Positions 20,714-29,588 of a stretch of DNA of 43,989 nt are shown here, one piece after another (position 1 is the stretch's first letter; every line of letters begins with the position of its first letter). This DNA is from Puniceicoccaceae bacterium (GTDB lineage Bacteria; Verrucomicrobiota; Verrucomicrobiia; Opitutales; Coraliomargaritaceae), in the NCBI GenBank assembly GCA_003331195.1, contig QOOZ01000010.1, positions 1-43,989 of the forward strand, written 5' to 3'. Under the pieces are notes generated by a model. That model saw nothing but the letters and a program-made list of their open reading frames with translations. It searched no databases and was not told where the DNA came from. Made by a program: the position numbers and the translations under genes.

Positions 20714-22308
20714 TGATTCAAAAAAGCGTATTAATATGCAGCGCATTATTGATTGTTGGGATAGCTATTGCCCGAAGCGAGAAACCCAACATAGTATTAA
20801 TCATGTGCGATGACATGGGGTATTCCGATCTGGGCTGTTATGGCGGTGAGATCGATACCCCCAACATTGACGCCTTGGCCGGAGGCGGGATCAGGTTCAG
20901 CCATTTCAAAAATACGGGACGCTGCTGCCCAAGCCGGGCGTCGCTTTTGACTGGCCGCCATCAGCATGCCGTGGGCTTGGGGTGGATGACAGCGGTTGAC
21001 GAACACCGGCCCGGGTATCGTGGGCAGATTGCCAAGGAGATCCCAGCCCTTGCAGAAATAATGAAAGAGAACGGTTATACAACTTATATGGCCGGGAAAT
21101 GGCATCTTACCGTTGATGGAGCATGGAAGCCAAAGGATAGTACTCCCAATGGTAGTTATCCGACTCAGAGGGGGTTTGACGAATATTATGGAAGCCTTTC
21201 CGGAGCCGGCAATTTTTATAGCCCTAAAGCCGTATATAGGAACGAAGAAAAGGTGACTAAATTTTCAAAGGGCTACTACTATACCGATGCAATTAACGAG
21301 CATAGCGTCGAATTTATTCTGAATCATGAGGGGACGAGCCCGTTCTTCCTGTATGTGGCACATTACGCGCCACACCGCCCTTTACAGGCTCCTGAAAAGA
21401 GGGTTGAAGCGTGTAGGGAACGATACCGGGTTGGTTACGATGTGCTGCGACAAGAGCGCTATAAACGTTTGAAAGAGATGGGACTGGTAGGGTCAGAAAC
21501 CGAACTCCCTATTCATCAAAACGAGTATAAAAAGCAGGCACGACCTTCCTGGAATTCGCTTGATTCGGAAATGAAGGAAAAATGGATCGAAGAGATGGCG
21601 ACCTATGCCGCAATGATTGAGATCATGGATGACGGCCTCGGGGACGTTGTGGAAGCAGTAAAGAAGAAAGGCGAGTTTGATAATACACTTTTTGTATTTT
21701 TGAGCGATAATGGTGCTACCAGCGAAGGCGGCCTGATTTCACAACTTGCGGCCGACCTGAGCAATACACCGTATCGTTCGTATAAAGCAAAAACGTTTAT
21801 GGGCGGCATCAGCTCTCCCCTAATTATCCAATATCCGAAAATTACTGGGCATGCAGCTGGAGGCGTTAGGGCGGACTACACGCACATTGTCGATATTTTA
21901 CCCACGTGTCTGGATTTGGCCGGAATAAAATATCCCTCAACATTTAATGGGCTTGGGATTGCTCCCTCGGATGGCATAAGCGTGGTTCCGGCCTTGAGAA
22001 ATGTGGCACTGCCCAAACGCGATTTTTTCTTTGAACACCAAACCTCGTGCGCCGTTATTTCAGGAGCTTGGAAATTGGTGCGGCTGAGCAGTGGCTGGTC
22101 TTGGGAATTGATCAACCTGAATGTAGATCCATTTGAGCTAAACGATGTCTCAAAGGCGCATCCCGAAAAAGTCGCGGAGTTAGAGGATAAGTGGAATGCA
22201 TGGGGAAAAAAGAACCAGGTCCTTCCTTTGAATCCCAAAGGCCTTTCTTGGAATAAGCGCGTTGAAAAATATACCGAGCTTTATCCCGTTCAGGACGGTC
22301 GGGATTAG
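20713..22308 (+). CDS. Secreted sulfatase (formylglycine type, S1 family) 1
   Basis: This 531-residue sulfatase has a signal peptide (about 1-22) followed at once by NIVLIMCDDMGYSDLGCYG, which supplies the first metal ligands (Asp33, Asp34). The sulfatase signature is C71-C-P-S-R with ASLLTGR after it; Cys71 would be converted to formylglycine. GKWHLT, HYAPHRPLQAP and LFVFLSDNGAT complete the active-site set. It hydrolyses a sulfate ester, most likely on an algal glycan. The polymer and position cannot be told from sequence. The start overlaps the GH2 stop by one base, so translation is probably coupled. The maturation enzyme (anSME or FGE) is not in the window. Confidence 0.93.
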   Translation: MIQKSVLICSALLIVGIAIARSEKPNIVLIMCDDMGYSDLGCYGGEIDTPNIDALAGGGIRFSHFKNTGRCCPSRASLLTGRHQHAVGLGWMTAVDEHRPGYRGQIAKEIPALAEIMKENGYTTYMAGKWHLTVDGAWKPKDSTPNGSYPTQRGFDEYYGSLSGAGNFYSPKAVYRNEEKVTKFSKGYYYTDAINEHSVEFILNHEGTSPFFLYVAHYAPHRPLQAPEKRVEACRERYRVGYDVLRQERYKRLKEMGLVGSETELPIHQNEYKKQARPSWNSLDSEMKEKWIEEMATYAAMIEIMDDGLGDVVEAVKKKGEFDNTLFVFLSDNGATSEGGLISQLAADLSNTPYRSYKAKTFMGGISSPLIIQYPKITGHAAGGVRADYTHIVDILPTCLDLAGIKYPSTFNGLGIAPSDGISVVPALRNVALPKRDFFFEHQTSCAVISGAWKLVRLSSGWSWELINLNVDPFELNDVSKAHPEKVAELEDKWNAWGKKNQVLPLNPKGLSWNKRVEKYTELYPVQDGRD

Positions 22309-22349
22309 ATCAATGGAAATACGCGAATCAATAGATATAAGGTAGTGGT

Positions 22350-23747
22350 ATGAATTGGAGAAAAACAGGCGGTCTGCTATTGGGAATGCTGGTAGGCATG
22401 AACGTGGTGGGCGCCGCAAATGAAAAGCCGAATGTGGTGTTCTTTTTGGTTGATGATTTCGGCTGGGGCGCATTGTCGAGCATGGGGAGTGACTTTCACG
22501 AAACTCCAAATATTGATAAACTCGCCAAAAGCGGGATGGCATTTAGTAATGGATATGCCGCCTGCACCGTGTGCTCGCCAAGCCGTGCCGCCATCCTCAC
22601 CGGATGCTATCCTGGACGGATAAGGCTTACAGATTGGATCGCGGGTCATAAACGACCCTATGCGAAACTGAAGGTTCCCGATTGGAACATGAAAATAGAC
22701 CATGAGCGCATCCTCTTGCCAGAGGCACTCAAAGAAGCGGGGTATGCAACAAGCTTCATCGGTAAATGGCATCTTATGCCCATGAGACAGAAAGAATTGA
22801 TGAAGGATCATTTTCCTGAGGCGCATGGCTTTGACCAGAATATCGGGGGTCGTGAATGGGGGCAGCCAAAGGGGCGGGGACTGTTTTTTCATCCCTTTGA
22901 TATGCCAAACGTCACCAGTAACGAGGGCGATTACCTGACGGATCGTTTAACCGATTATGCAATCGAATTTATCGATCAACAGCAGACCAATCCGTTCTTC
23001 CTCTATTTCTCATACTACACCGTTCATTGGCCCATTATGGGCAAGCCGGAGCTGGTGGCGAAGTATGAGGCAAAGTTGAAATCCGGAAAATATAATCAGA
23101 ACAACCCGGAATATGCGGCCATGGTTCAGAGCCTAGATGAAAGTGTGGGGCGCGTTCTCGATAAGTTGGAAGAGAGTGGGCTGGCTGATAAAACGATTGT
23201 TATATTCACGGGTGATAATGGAGCGACGGGCAGTAAATATTGCGGGGGGCTAAGGGGTTCGAAAGCGTATTCCCACGAAGGGGGCGTTCGTGAACCATTT
23301 TTCATAAAGGGGCCGGGAATTCAACCGGGAACATCCGATGTGCCTGTCATCGGCACAGACTTTTACCCAACAATACTGGATTTGATTGCTGCTCCACTTA
23401 AGCCCGAGCAACATAAAGATGGTGTCAGTTTGAAGCCACTGCTCCTACAGACGGGCGATATTGAAGAACGCGCACTATTTTGGCACTATCCACATTACCA
23501 TAAAACGAAGCCATACGGGGCAATTCGGAGTGGAGATTATAAGCTGATCGAATTTTTTGAAGACGGGAAACTTGAACTCTATAACCTTAAAGATGATCTG
23601 GCCGAAGAATCGAACTTGGCCGATAGGATGCCGGAGAAAGCGGCGGAGTTGTTGAAAGAATTAGAGCAATGGCGCATTCGTGTTGATGCGCAGTTACCGA
23701 CGCCCAACCCGGAATATGACCCCGAACGTGGTAGCCATGGCGTTTAG
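22350..23747 (+). CDS. Secreted sulfatase (formylglycine type, S1 family) 2
   Basis: This 465-residue sulfatase has a signal peptide (about 1-22), then NVVFFLVDDFGWGALSSMG with metal ligands Asp35/Asp36. The signature is C75-S-P-S-R with AAILTG; GKWHLM, YYTVHWPI and IVIFTGDNGA follow. Only modest similarity to the preceding sulfatase is visible, so the pair probably acts on different sulfate positions of one glycan. It starts 41 bp after sulfatase 1. Its last five codons and stop (GGTAGCCATGGC onward) lie inside the right direct repeat, which on the other side encodes the nadA start. The C-terminal few residues may therefore have been replaced at integration. Confidence 0.93.
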   Translation: MNWRKTGGLLLGMLVGMNVVGAANEKPNVVFFLVDDFGWGALSSMGSDFHETPNIDKLAKSGMAFSNGYAACTVCSPSRAAILTGCYPGRIRLTDWIAGHKRPYAKLKVPDWNMKIDHERILLPEALKEAGYATSFIGKWHLMPMRQKELMKDHFPEAHGFDQNIGGREWGQPKGRGLFFHPFDMPNVTSNEGDYLTDRLTDYAIEFIDQQQTNPFFLYFSYYTVHWPIMGKPELVAKYEAKLKSGKYNQNNPEYAAMVQSLDESVGRVLDKLEESGLADKTIVIFTGDNGATGSKYCGGLRGSKAYSHEGGVREPFFIKGPGIQPGTSDVPVIGTDFYPTILDLIAAPLKPEQHKDGVSLKPLLLQTGDIEERALFWHYPHYHKTKPYGAIRSGDYKLIEFFEDGKLELYNLKDDLAEESNLADRMPEKAAELLKELEQWRIRVDAQLPTPNPEYDPERGSHGV

Positions 23748-23879
23748 ATTAAATGATTTTAAGTCGAGCGCATCTGCGACGAAGTCAAGCAGGCGAATTG
23801 GAGACAAGGTTTGCATCTGGCGCTATCTTACCTACTATTACTCATAACAAATATGAAAAACTTTGAGCCATCTGATAAA
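23730..23879. repeat. Right copy of the ~150-bp direct repeat
   Basis: Partner of 18045-18193. It begins with GGTAGCCATGGC, the reverse complement of the nadA start region, here used as the end of the sulfatase gene. It runs through the identical 39-bp core (23761-23799) and ends in the first nine codons of the intact dps. A possible dps promoter lies here: TTGCAT (23811-23816), 16 bp, TACTAT (23833-23838). Confidence 0.85.
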
Positions 23880-24308
23880 GTAATTAAAGCGCTTCGGCAG
23901 GTAGTGGCCAATTCGTACGCGGTGCTTGGGCAGACGCAAATCTGTCATTGGAATGTGCGCGGGTCGTCCTTTTTCTCTCTCCACAGCGCTTTCGAGGTGC
24001 AATATACAGAGCTCTTCCCCGCCATCGACGAAATCGCGGAGCGTATTCGTGCACTCGGAGCCTTTGCCCCTGGGGGCCTCGGTAATCTCGCTAAGATGGC
24101 GGGGATGAAAGAAATTCGTGAAGACGCCAGTGCTCAAGATATGGTCAAGCACCTCTCTGCCGCCAACAATGCCCTTGTTGCCGACCTAGTTGCCGCGCGA
24201 GACGCTGCGGGTGCTGCTGGCGACGATCAGACAGAAGATCTCATGATTGCTCGAATCCAAGTTCACGAAAAGACAATCTGGATGCTAGATAGTTTCCTCG
24301 ACTCTTAG
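23853..24308 (+). CDS. dps: Dps-type ferritin-like DNA-protection protein
   Basis: This 151-residue protein has the Dps four-helix pattern. CHWNVRGSSFFSLHSAFEVQY supplies the first ferroxidase ligands (the His in HWNV and the downstream His), and the next helix, AIDEIAERIRALG, supplies the Asp and Glu. Dps dodecamers oxidise and store iron, using peroxide, and shield DNA during stress. The frame is open back to a TTG at 23811, but the ATG at 23853 (MKNFEPSDK) is chosen because it is duplicated as a start-like segment in the left repeat and fits the family. The next gene begins 3 bp after the stop. Confidence 0.93.
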   Translation: MKNFEPSDKVIKALRQVVANSYAVLGQTQICHWNVRGSSFFSLHSAFEVQYTELFPAIDEIAERIRALGAFAPGGLGNLAKMAGMKEIREDASAQDMVKHLSAANNALVADLVAARDAAGAAGDDQTEDLMIARIQVHEKTIWMLDSFLDS

Positions 24309-24311
24309 CCT

Positions 24312-25739
24312 ATGGAAACAGTCGCTGAGTTTCGCAAACCACTAGTTGCCGTCGCAGGCGCTAGTGGGTTTGTCGGGTCTCATTTGCGCGATTATCTTAA
24401 AGGCGATTATCGCTTTCGTGCGCTCACACGCAGTACTTCCGTAGCCGAACAAAGCCCCGATGCGATCAGTACGGAGTGGCGTGAGTGCGATCTTTATTCA
24501 CTCCCAAAAGTGACCAAAGCATTGCTTGGCTGTGATTACGGTATATATCTTGTGCACTCAATGGCACCTTCCAGCAGGCTAGTCCAAGGTAGCTTTGAAG
24601 ATACCGACCTATTGCTTGCGGACAATTTTATTCGGGCTGCCGAAGCTGCAGGGCTTAAGCATGTCGTTTACTTGAGTGGGCTCATCCCAGACACGGATGA
24701 GCCTCTGTCGCCTCATCTTCGCAGCCGACTTGAAGTGGAAAACGTACTGCGCTCTCGCTCGATCAAAGTGACTGTATTGCGCGCGGGTTTGATTTTTGGT
24801 CCGGGGGGGTCCTCGTTCTCGTTACTGATCAACTTGGTTCGCCGACTCCCTGTCATGCTACTGCCGGCCTGGGGGCGCTCAAAGACTCAATCAATAGACA
24901 TTGAGAATGTCTGCCAAGCTTTCATGCTTTGCTTGCAAGAAGCTGAACTTGCGGGTGAGACTTACGACCTGGGCGGACACGGCGCCATGACCTACCGCGA
25001 GATGATCAGTCAAACCGCCGACCTACTTGGCAAGCGAGCTCTTTTCTTTAATTTTCCTTACAATTGCTTTGGACTTTCAAAGCACTGGGTTTCCATATTC
25101 GGTGGCGTTCCGCCTGCACTGGTGGGGCCATTACAAGAAAGTCTGCAACACGATCTAGTTGCGCAGCCTAGCGACCTGAGCGCACGGCTGAAACATAAAT
25201 TGGTTAGTTTTGAGGCCTCTTTTCGCAAAAGCGTAGATGGCGAAGGAATCCCAAAGCCAAATCCGCGCAGTGCGACGCAAGCGTCGGACCGTAAGTTTCT
25301 TAAACAAGCGCGCCGGGTGCGTTCAGTACAGCGCATGCCCTTGCCTGCCAATTGGAGCGCACAAAAAATAGCAACGGAATATGGCGAATACCTCAGTCGC
25401 CGTTTCCGTGGACTGATCGACGCGACTAAGGATTCCGACGGCGTTGTGCGTTTCGCCACCCTTGGTGGGATCGTCCTTCTAGAGCTCACGCCTTCACCCT
25501 ATTCGCAAGGGAGTGAGCGGCGTTGTGTCTTTTACATATCAGGGGGTAAGCTCTCTCGCGATGTCGATCCGCCCGGGCGATTAGAGTTCCGCTTGTTTCC
25601 CGAGCAGGCTTGCGTGATCGCCTCCATCCACGGTTTTGCACCGACGCTCCCTTGGTGGGTCTATGCGAATACGCAGGCGCGCATCCATCTGGGGGTGATG
25701 CGTGCTTTTGGCAGACATCTAGAGCGTAAGATGGGATAA
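24312..25739 (+). CDS. NAD(P)-binding epimerase-like protein with a C-terminal extension
   Basis: This 475-residue protein has an atypical SDR/NmrA-like Rossmann domain in residues 10 to about 230. It carries VAGASGFVGSHL for the dinucleotide, then HVVYLSGLIPD and VLRAGLIFGPGGSSF. This fits the complex-I NDUFA9/YbjT-like group, many of which bind NAD(P) without known catalysis. Residues from about 330 to the end form a second, unrecognised domain rich in beta-like segments (FATLGGIVLLELTP, CVFYISGGKL) and ending in WWVYANTQARIHLG. It starts 3 bp after dps, so the two are probably co-transcribed; a role in redox or stress response is only suggested by that. Confidence 0.65.
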   Translation: METVAEFRKPLVAVAGASGFVGSHLRDYLKGDYRFRALTRSTSVAEQSPDAISTEWRECDLYSLPKVTKALLGCDYGIYLVHSMAPSSRLVQGSFEDTDLLLADNFIRAAEAAGLKHVVYLSGLIPDTDEPLSPHLRSRLEVENVLRSRSIKVTVLRAGLIFGPGGSSFSLLINLVRRLPVMLLPAWGRSKTQSIDIENVCQAFMLCLQEAELAGETYDLGGHGAMTYREMISQTADLLGKRALFFNFPYNCFGLSKHWVSIFGGVPPALVGPLQESLQHDLVAQPSDLSARLKHKLVSFEASFRKSVDGEGIPKPNPRSATQASDRKFLKQARRVRSVQRMPLPANWSAQKIATEYGEYLSRRFRGLIDATKDSDGVVRFATLGGIVLLELTPSPYSQGSERRCVFYISGGKLSRDVDPPGRLEFRLFPEQACVIASIHGFAPTLPWWVYANTQARIHLGVMRAFGRHLERKMG

Positions 25740-25784
25740 AGTAAGCTCTAATTTATGGCACTCCGTGCTGAGACTTCGAGTATC

Positions 25785-26339
25785 TTACTTCTTTAGCACG
25801 ATGAGATCTGCGCGGCGATTTTGCGAAGACTGCGCTTTGGATAAACCACTAGTTGCTTCAAGGCTTCCTTTGGAGAGTTTTTCTATGCGTTCTGGGTTAA
25901 TGCCGAGTGTGTCAATGTAGTTCCCAATGCTGTTTGCGCGGCGATCACCCAATACAAGGTTATATTCGCTGGTGCCGTACCAGTCGCAGTGGCCTTCAAC
26001 TAGAAGGTGATGTTCTGAGTTCTGTTCCAGATACTCGGCTGCTTGCTGAATTTTTGATCGCTCTGATGCGCCGACAGAGGAGGAGTCAAAGCCAAAGTAA
26101 ATCGAAGGCAGCATGCCCTCAACCATAGTGAAGTCGCCATACTTATCGTTGCTGATACCATCGCCTTCATTGCGCTCTTGGAGGCTCCCATCGAAAGTGT
26201 CACCGTCTGGGATGAAATCCATATCGCCAAGGCTATTACTTCCATCGCTGTATTGGGAGGGCGCTTGTGTGCGGGAGCAAGCGCTAAGGACAAAAATTGA
26301 TAAAATCAAAGTAAGGGATGTATGGGCGTTCTTGTTCAT
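25785..26339 (-). CDS. Pal-like OmpA-domain lipoprotein
   Basis: This 184-residue protein has a lipoprotein signal peptide ending LSAC, with Cys21 as the lipid-attachment site. A Ser/Asp-rich linker follows, then an OmpA-like peptidoglycan-binding domain (about 80-180). The domain shows YFGFDSSSV, LLVEGHCDWYGTSEYNLVLGDRRA and an NRRADLIVLK end, as in Pal. Pal anchors the outer membrane to peptidoglycan with TolB. No tolB or tolA gene is adjacent, so it may be a stand-alone Pal homologue. It faces the NAD(P)-binding gene tail to tail, with a 45-bp gap. Confidence 0.87.
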   Translation of the reverse strand: MNKNAHTSLTLILSIFVLSACSRTQAPSQYSDGSNSLGDMDFIPDGDTFDGSLQERNEGDGISNDKYGDFTMVEGMLPSIYFGFDSSSVGASERSKIQQAAEYLEQNSEHHLLVEGHCDWYGTSEYNLVLGDRRANSIGNYIDTLGINPERIEKLSKGSLEATSGLSKAQSSQNRRADLIVLKK

Positions 26340-26426
26340 AATTACAGAATGTGGTGGTTTGATTTGTAACTCGCAAACATTTTCCTATCCCTATGAACAG
26401 ATTTTCATGCCCATTTGCACCTTTCT

Positions 26427-27254
26427 ATGACCATGCCCCACATATTTCTGGTTGATAACGGTTCGCTCCGCCCGCAAGCCACCTTCGGCTTGCGTTGCTT
26501 AGCTGAAGCTTTAACTAGGCGCACGGCGTTGCGAGTTGAGGCAGTCAGTCTACTGCATTCGCATAAGATCGCGGCAGATAAACTAAACGGCGTTCCTGCG
26601 ACTATCGTAAAACGTCGCCTTCGAGAATGCCTAGCAGCGGGGCATCGCGAGTTTATCTGTCTGCCGCTATTCCTCGGGCCTAGCCTAGCCATTACCGATT
26701 ACCTGCCACAAGTCGTCGATGAACTGTCTGGCGAATATCCCGACCTGAAGGTTCGAATTGCGTCCGTTCTTGCCGGTGAGGACTTCGACATACCGGATCC
26801 TCGTATTGCGCAGATGCTCGCGGATCAAATTCGTGCTTTGCATCCTTCACCAACTACGAAGGTGGCACTTGTTGATCACGGAACGCCAATCATTGAAGTC
26901 AACCGTGTGCGAAACGCGGTGGCGCGGCAACTGGCAAGTGAACTAGACGCGTCCGCAGTATTACCTTGTTCGATGGAACGGCGAGAGGGTAGCGCCTATG
27001 CGTTTAATGATCCGCTGTTAGAAAAGCTTGGGTCAGTCGATGATTTCGCTGGCGGGGGTCTAATCCTCGCTATGTTTTTTCTACTCCCCGGTCGCCACGC
27101 GGGGGAAGGCGGAGATGTAGCCGAAATCTGCAAAGGCTTGATCGCAGAGGGCACTTTTGAGCAGATTCAAAATACGCCTCTGCTGGGGGAGCACCCTATG
27201 TTACTTGAGATCTTGGAAGATCGGTTACAAGAGACAATGTCGCGTAAGATCTAA
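26427..27254 (+). CDS. CbiX/SirB-like chelatase family protein (N-terminal half degenerate)
   Basis: This protein of about 275 residues is built from two chelatase-like halves, as in long CbiX. The first half opens MPHIFLVDNGSLRP, where the catalytic His of the usual GHGS is Asn. The second half has VALVDHGTPIIEVN, with the His kept. The CLPLFLGPS segment and the PGRHAGEGGDV segment near the C-terminus fit the family, which inserts Co2+ or Fe2+ into sirohydrochlorin. No cobalamin or siroheme gene is nearby, so the true reaction is unsure. The ATG at 26427 (MTMPHIF) is chosen; 26433 is also possible. The gene is divergent from the Pal-like gene. Confidence 0.6.
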   Translation: MTMPHIFLVDNGSLRPQATFGLRCLAEALTRRTALRVEAVSLLHSHKIAADKLNGVPATIVKRRLRECLAAGHREFICLPLFLGPSLAITDYLPQVVDELSGEYPDLKVRIASVLAGEDFDIPDPRIAQMLADQIRALHPSPTTKVALVDHGTPIIEVNRVRNAVARQLASELDASAVLPCSMERREGSAYAFNDPLLEKLGSVDDFAGGGLILAMFFLLPGRHAGEGGDVAEICKGLIAEGTFEQIQNTPLLGEHPMLLEILEDRLQETMSRKI

Positions 27255-27283
27255 GAATTTGGAGTGCCTGCGAGGACTTGCTC

Positions 27284-27928
27284 TTAGGAACCGATCGAGA
27301 TCAAGCCATTGTTAATCGCATAGCGTGTCAGGCTAGCCACGTTGTGCAGGTCGAGCTTACGCATCAGGTTTGTGCGATGGTTCTCGGCGGTTTTGACGCT
27401 GATTTCGAGCCTTGTAGCGATATCCCGCGTACTATGACTTTCGGCGATCAACTGGAGAATTTCTCGTTCTCGCTTAGTCAAAATATTGACGCCTGAGTCG
27501 TTCGACTTAGGGTTGGCCATGGCCTCACGTAATAGCAGTGCGACCTCGGGCCCGAAGTAACTGCCGCCGCTAGCCACGATCTCGATTCCCTTCCGAAGCT
27601 CGGAGAGCGGTGCAGATTTTTCTACAAACCCGTGAGCACCTGATTGCAGAAGTTCGCGCACAAGGCCAGGACTCTGGTAGCCAGAGAAGATTAAAATCTG
27701 CGTATTTGGTAGCTTTTCGCGGAAGACCCGTAAGATCTCGGTGCCATTGAGATTGGGCAGCATGACATCTAGGATTACAAAATCTGGCCTTTGTACGAGA
27801 CAGGCTGCGCATCCCGTTCGCCCATCTCCGCTCTCGATGATAACATCAAAGTTATCTCTATCAATCACTGCCTGGCTCACCATCTCTCGGATAGCGGTTT
27901 GATCTTCAATTATGGCAACAGTCTTCAT
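27284..27928 (-). CDS. NarL/FixJ-type response regulator with LuxR HTH
   Basis: This 214-residue two-domain regulator has a receiver domain (1-120) that begins [10 protein letters not shown], with the phosphoacceptor Asp54 in [10 protein letters not shown] and Lys in FVEKSAPL. The C-terminal LuxR-type HTH (about 150-210) shows [15 protein letters not shown] and [16 protein letters not shown]. No histidine kinase is adjacent. A TTG at 27940 would add four residues, but the ATG at 27928 fits the family. It lies 62 bp downstream of the sugar-kinase gene on the same strand and may be part of the hpt-kinase-regulator group. Targets are unknown. Confidence 0.88.
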   Translation of the reverse strand: MKTVAIIEDQTAIREMVSQAVIDRDNFDVIIESGDGRTGCAACLVQRPDFVILDVMLPNLNGTEILRVFREKLPNTQILIFSGYQSPGLVRELLQSGAHGFVEKSAPLSELRKGIEIVASGGSYFGPEVALLLREAMANPKSNDSGVNILTKREREILQLIAESHSTRDIATRLEISVKTAENHRTNLMRKLDLHNVASLTRYAINNGLISIGS

Positions 27929-27990
27929 CGTAGTCAGCAAATACTCAACTAAGCATGGCGAGCTAGGCGCCGCATATAAAGCTTTTAGTT

Positions 27991-28947
27991 TTAAGAATAT
28001 GAGGCTTCTTTGAGATTTTCGAGAGTTGCCTCACTTATTTCGCAGCTGGCAGCTTCCAGCGCCATTAATACGGCACCTGCTGTAGGGTTTAAAATCGGCT
28101 GAGTTATAATTGCACTTGGGATGCGAGTATTCAGCGCCGCTTCCAACGAGTCAGAAAAATAATTGTGCTGGAGAAGGCCACCTGCCAACAAGACGGCAGG
28201 CGACTTGATGTCTAATTGGCGACACGTAATAAATACGCAGCTGGAGAGAGCGCCCACACCTTCAGCCACGATCGCAAGCGAAACCTCGTCGCCGGCGCTT
28301 GCCAAATCGAGGATAATCGGAGCGAGTTGAGCGCGCTCGCTTCGCGATAGGCCTGAATCGTGGATGCGCGTCTTGAAGGCATCCATGTGCTCAATCTTTA
28401 GAAAATCCATCACCGCTTGTTTGAGGGGACTCTCGGGGAGTCGGCCATCAGTCTGGCGGACACATACTTGTAGCGCGCGCAAACCGATCCAGCTCCCGCT
28501 ACCCACATCGTCTACTAGATCACCCCAGTCACCACATTTTGTGCTGCGGCCATCGCAGGTCCGCCCGTAGCAGGCTGAGCCCGTCCCCGCGACCAGAACA
28601 ATACCTGTTTTGCTTCCCAGGCCACCGACTAGGGCGATTTCCAGGTCATGCCCGATCGTGCGGGTGGTTTCTTCGCAGAGAAGTTCTTTGGTAATCGCTT
28701 GGACCTTAGCCCTTGTCCCGGCCTCTCCCGCTCCGGCGAGACCGAAGTGTGCGGCAAGGATTTTTGAAGAATCGATCGATCGAGTGGCTTGCTCGATCGC
28801 CTCCTGCAGATGTGCCTTTAATTCTCCGGTTGCAGAGGTTCTTGGGTTTGTTCCCCCGCTGAGGCCTTGGCCGATAATTTGTCCAAGTGTATCGCAGAGG
28901 AGTGCTCGGGTACGGCTGCCTCCGCCGTCAATGCCTAGAGCGTACAC
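27991..28947 (-). CDS. BadF/BadG-fold sugar kinase (GlcN/GlcNAc kinase-like)
   Basis: This 318-residue ASKHA-fold kinase starts [18 protein letters not shown] (phosphate-1 loop). [13 protein letters not shown] (phosphate-2) and [14 protein letters not shown] follow, the latter a hallmark of glucosamine/N-acetylglucosamine kinases. LLAGGLLQ near the end is the adenosine loop. The substrate could be glucosamine, GlcNAc or an anhydro-sugar from cell-wall recycling; motifs do not decide. The start codon is GTG (28947-28945), one base after the stop of the hpt gene, so translation is probably coupled to it. Confidence 0.78.
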   Translation of the reverse strand: MYALGIDGGGSRTRALLCDTLGQIIGQGLSGGTNPRTSATGELKAHLQEAIEQATRSIDSSKILAAHFGLAGAGEAGTRAKVQAITKELLCEETTRTIGHDLEIALVGGLGSKTGIVLVAGTGSACYGRTCDGRSTKCGDWGDLVDDVGSGSWIGLRALQVCVRQTDGRLPESPLKQAVMDFLKIEHMDAFKTRIHDSGLSRSERAQLAPIILDLASAGDEVSLAIVAEGVGALSSCVFITCRQLDIKSPAVLLAGGLLQHNYFSDSLEAALNTRIPSAIITQPILNPTAGAVLMALEAASCEISEATLENLKEASYS

Positions 28948-28948
28948 G

Positions 28949-29527
28949 CTAGGACCACTCGGGTGGATTTTGAAGTTCGGGACGAAGCACGCCGATACAT
29001 GGCAGTTGGCGGTAGCGCTCGGCGAAGTCGAGGCCGTATCCGACTACGAATTCGTCAGGGATACGGAAGCCCACGAAGTCAGCCTCGAAGTCGACATTGC
29101 GGGTGGTCTTTTTATCGAGTAGCACACAGGTCTTCAGTGAGGCGGGCTGCATAGCTTTGAAGATTTCAGTAACGTGCGAAAGAGTCCTACCCGAGTCGAG
29201 GATGTTGTCGGTGATGAGCAAATAGAGGCCTTTTAAGTCGAGGCGGATCTTATCAATGATTGCTGGCTTCTGCATCGACTTATCATAACCTCGATAGTTA
29301 GCGAAACGTATACAGTCGAATTTTATTGAGATACTCAACTGGCGAATGAGGTCAGCTATGAAGATGATAGCTCCGTTAATAATAGCAACTCCTGCAACAT
29401 CGCGCTCCTCGTAGGTTTCGTTGATTTCCTTACCTAGCTCGATCAAGCGCGCTTGGATCTCAGCCTCGGTGACGATAATCTGATCAATATCTTCGAGTGG
29501 GTTGTAAGTAGGGTCGTTGTTTTGCAT
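28949..29527 (-). CDS. hpt: Hypoxanthine-type purine phosphoribosyltransferase
   Basis: This 192-residue type I phosphoribosyltransferase joins a purine base to PRPP in salvage. [15 protein letters not shown] is the first conserved strand. The PRPP-binding loop reads [15 protein letters not shown] instead of the usual EDIIDTGLT, with an Asp-Asn in place of an acidic pair. [21 protein letters not shown] near the end is a strong HPRT signature. The ATG at 29527 is used (a TTG immediately precedes it). The kinase gene follows with one base between, and PntAA precedes at a gap of 61 bp. A second, more divergent phosphoribosyltransferase is at 34366-34950. Confidence 0.88.
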   Translation of the reverse strand: MQNNDPTYNPLEDIDQIIVTEAEIQARLIELGKEINETYEERDVAGVAIINGAIIFIADLIRQLSISIKFDCIRFANYRGYDKSMQKPAIIDKIRLDLKGLYLLITDNILDSGRTLSHVTEIFKAMQPASLKTCVLLDKKTTRNVDFEADFVGFRIPDEFVVGYGLDFAERYRQLPCIGVLRPELQNPPEWS

Positions 29528-29588
29528 CAAGAGTGATCCACTGAATTAGTAGCAAATTTTAAAATGTTGGCCCAAGTTAGAGTTCCAA

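Larger units (their letters stand above)
18045..23879 (+). mobile_element. Candidate integrated GH2-sulfatase-sulfatase cassette flanked by direct repeats
   Basis: Three co-oriented genes for polysaccharide breakdown sit between divergently arranged nadA and dps. Both boundaries carry the same nadA-dps junction segment: nadA is intact only at the left copy and dps only at the right copy. The repeats are identical in the centre and diverge outward. That is what single-crossover (Campbell-type) integration of a circle carrying a related version of the locus would leave. By eye, the cassette also looks more AT-rich than its neighbours. No integrase, transposase or terminal inverted repeat was found, so the name 'mobile element' describes a presumed event, not a recognised family. 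Confidence 0.5.

Noticed and set aside
18266..23760. Integrase, transposase or SusC/SusD pair inside the GH2-sulfatase cassette
   Set aside because: All three genes in the cassette are clear enzymes with signal peptides, and the remaining spacers are too short for further genes. It is therefore neither a classic IS nor a Bacteroidetes-type PUL.
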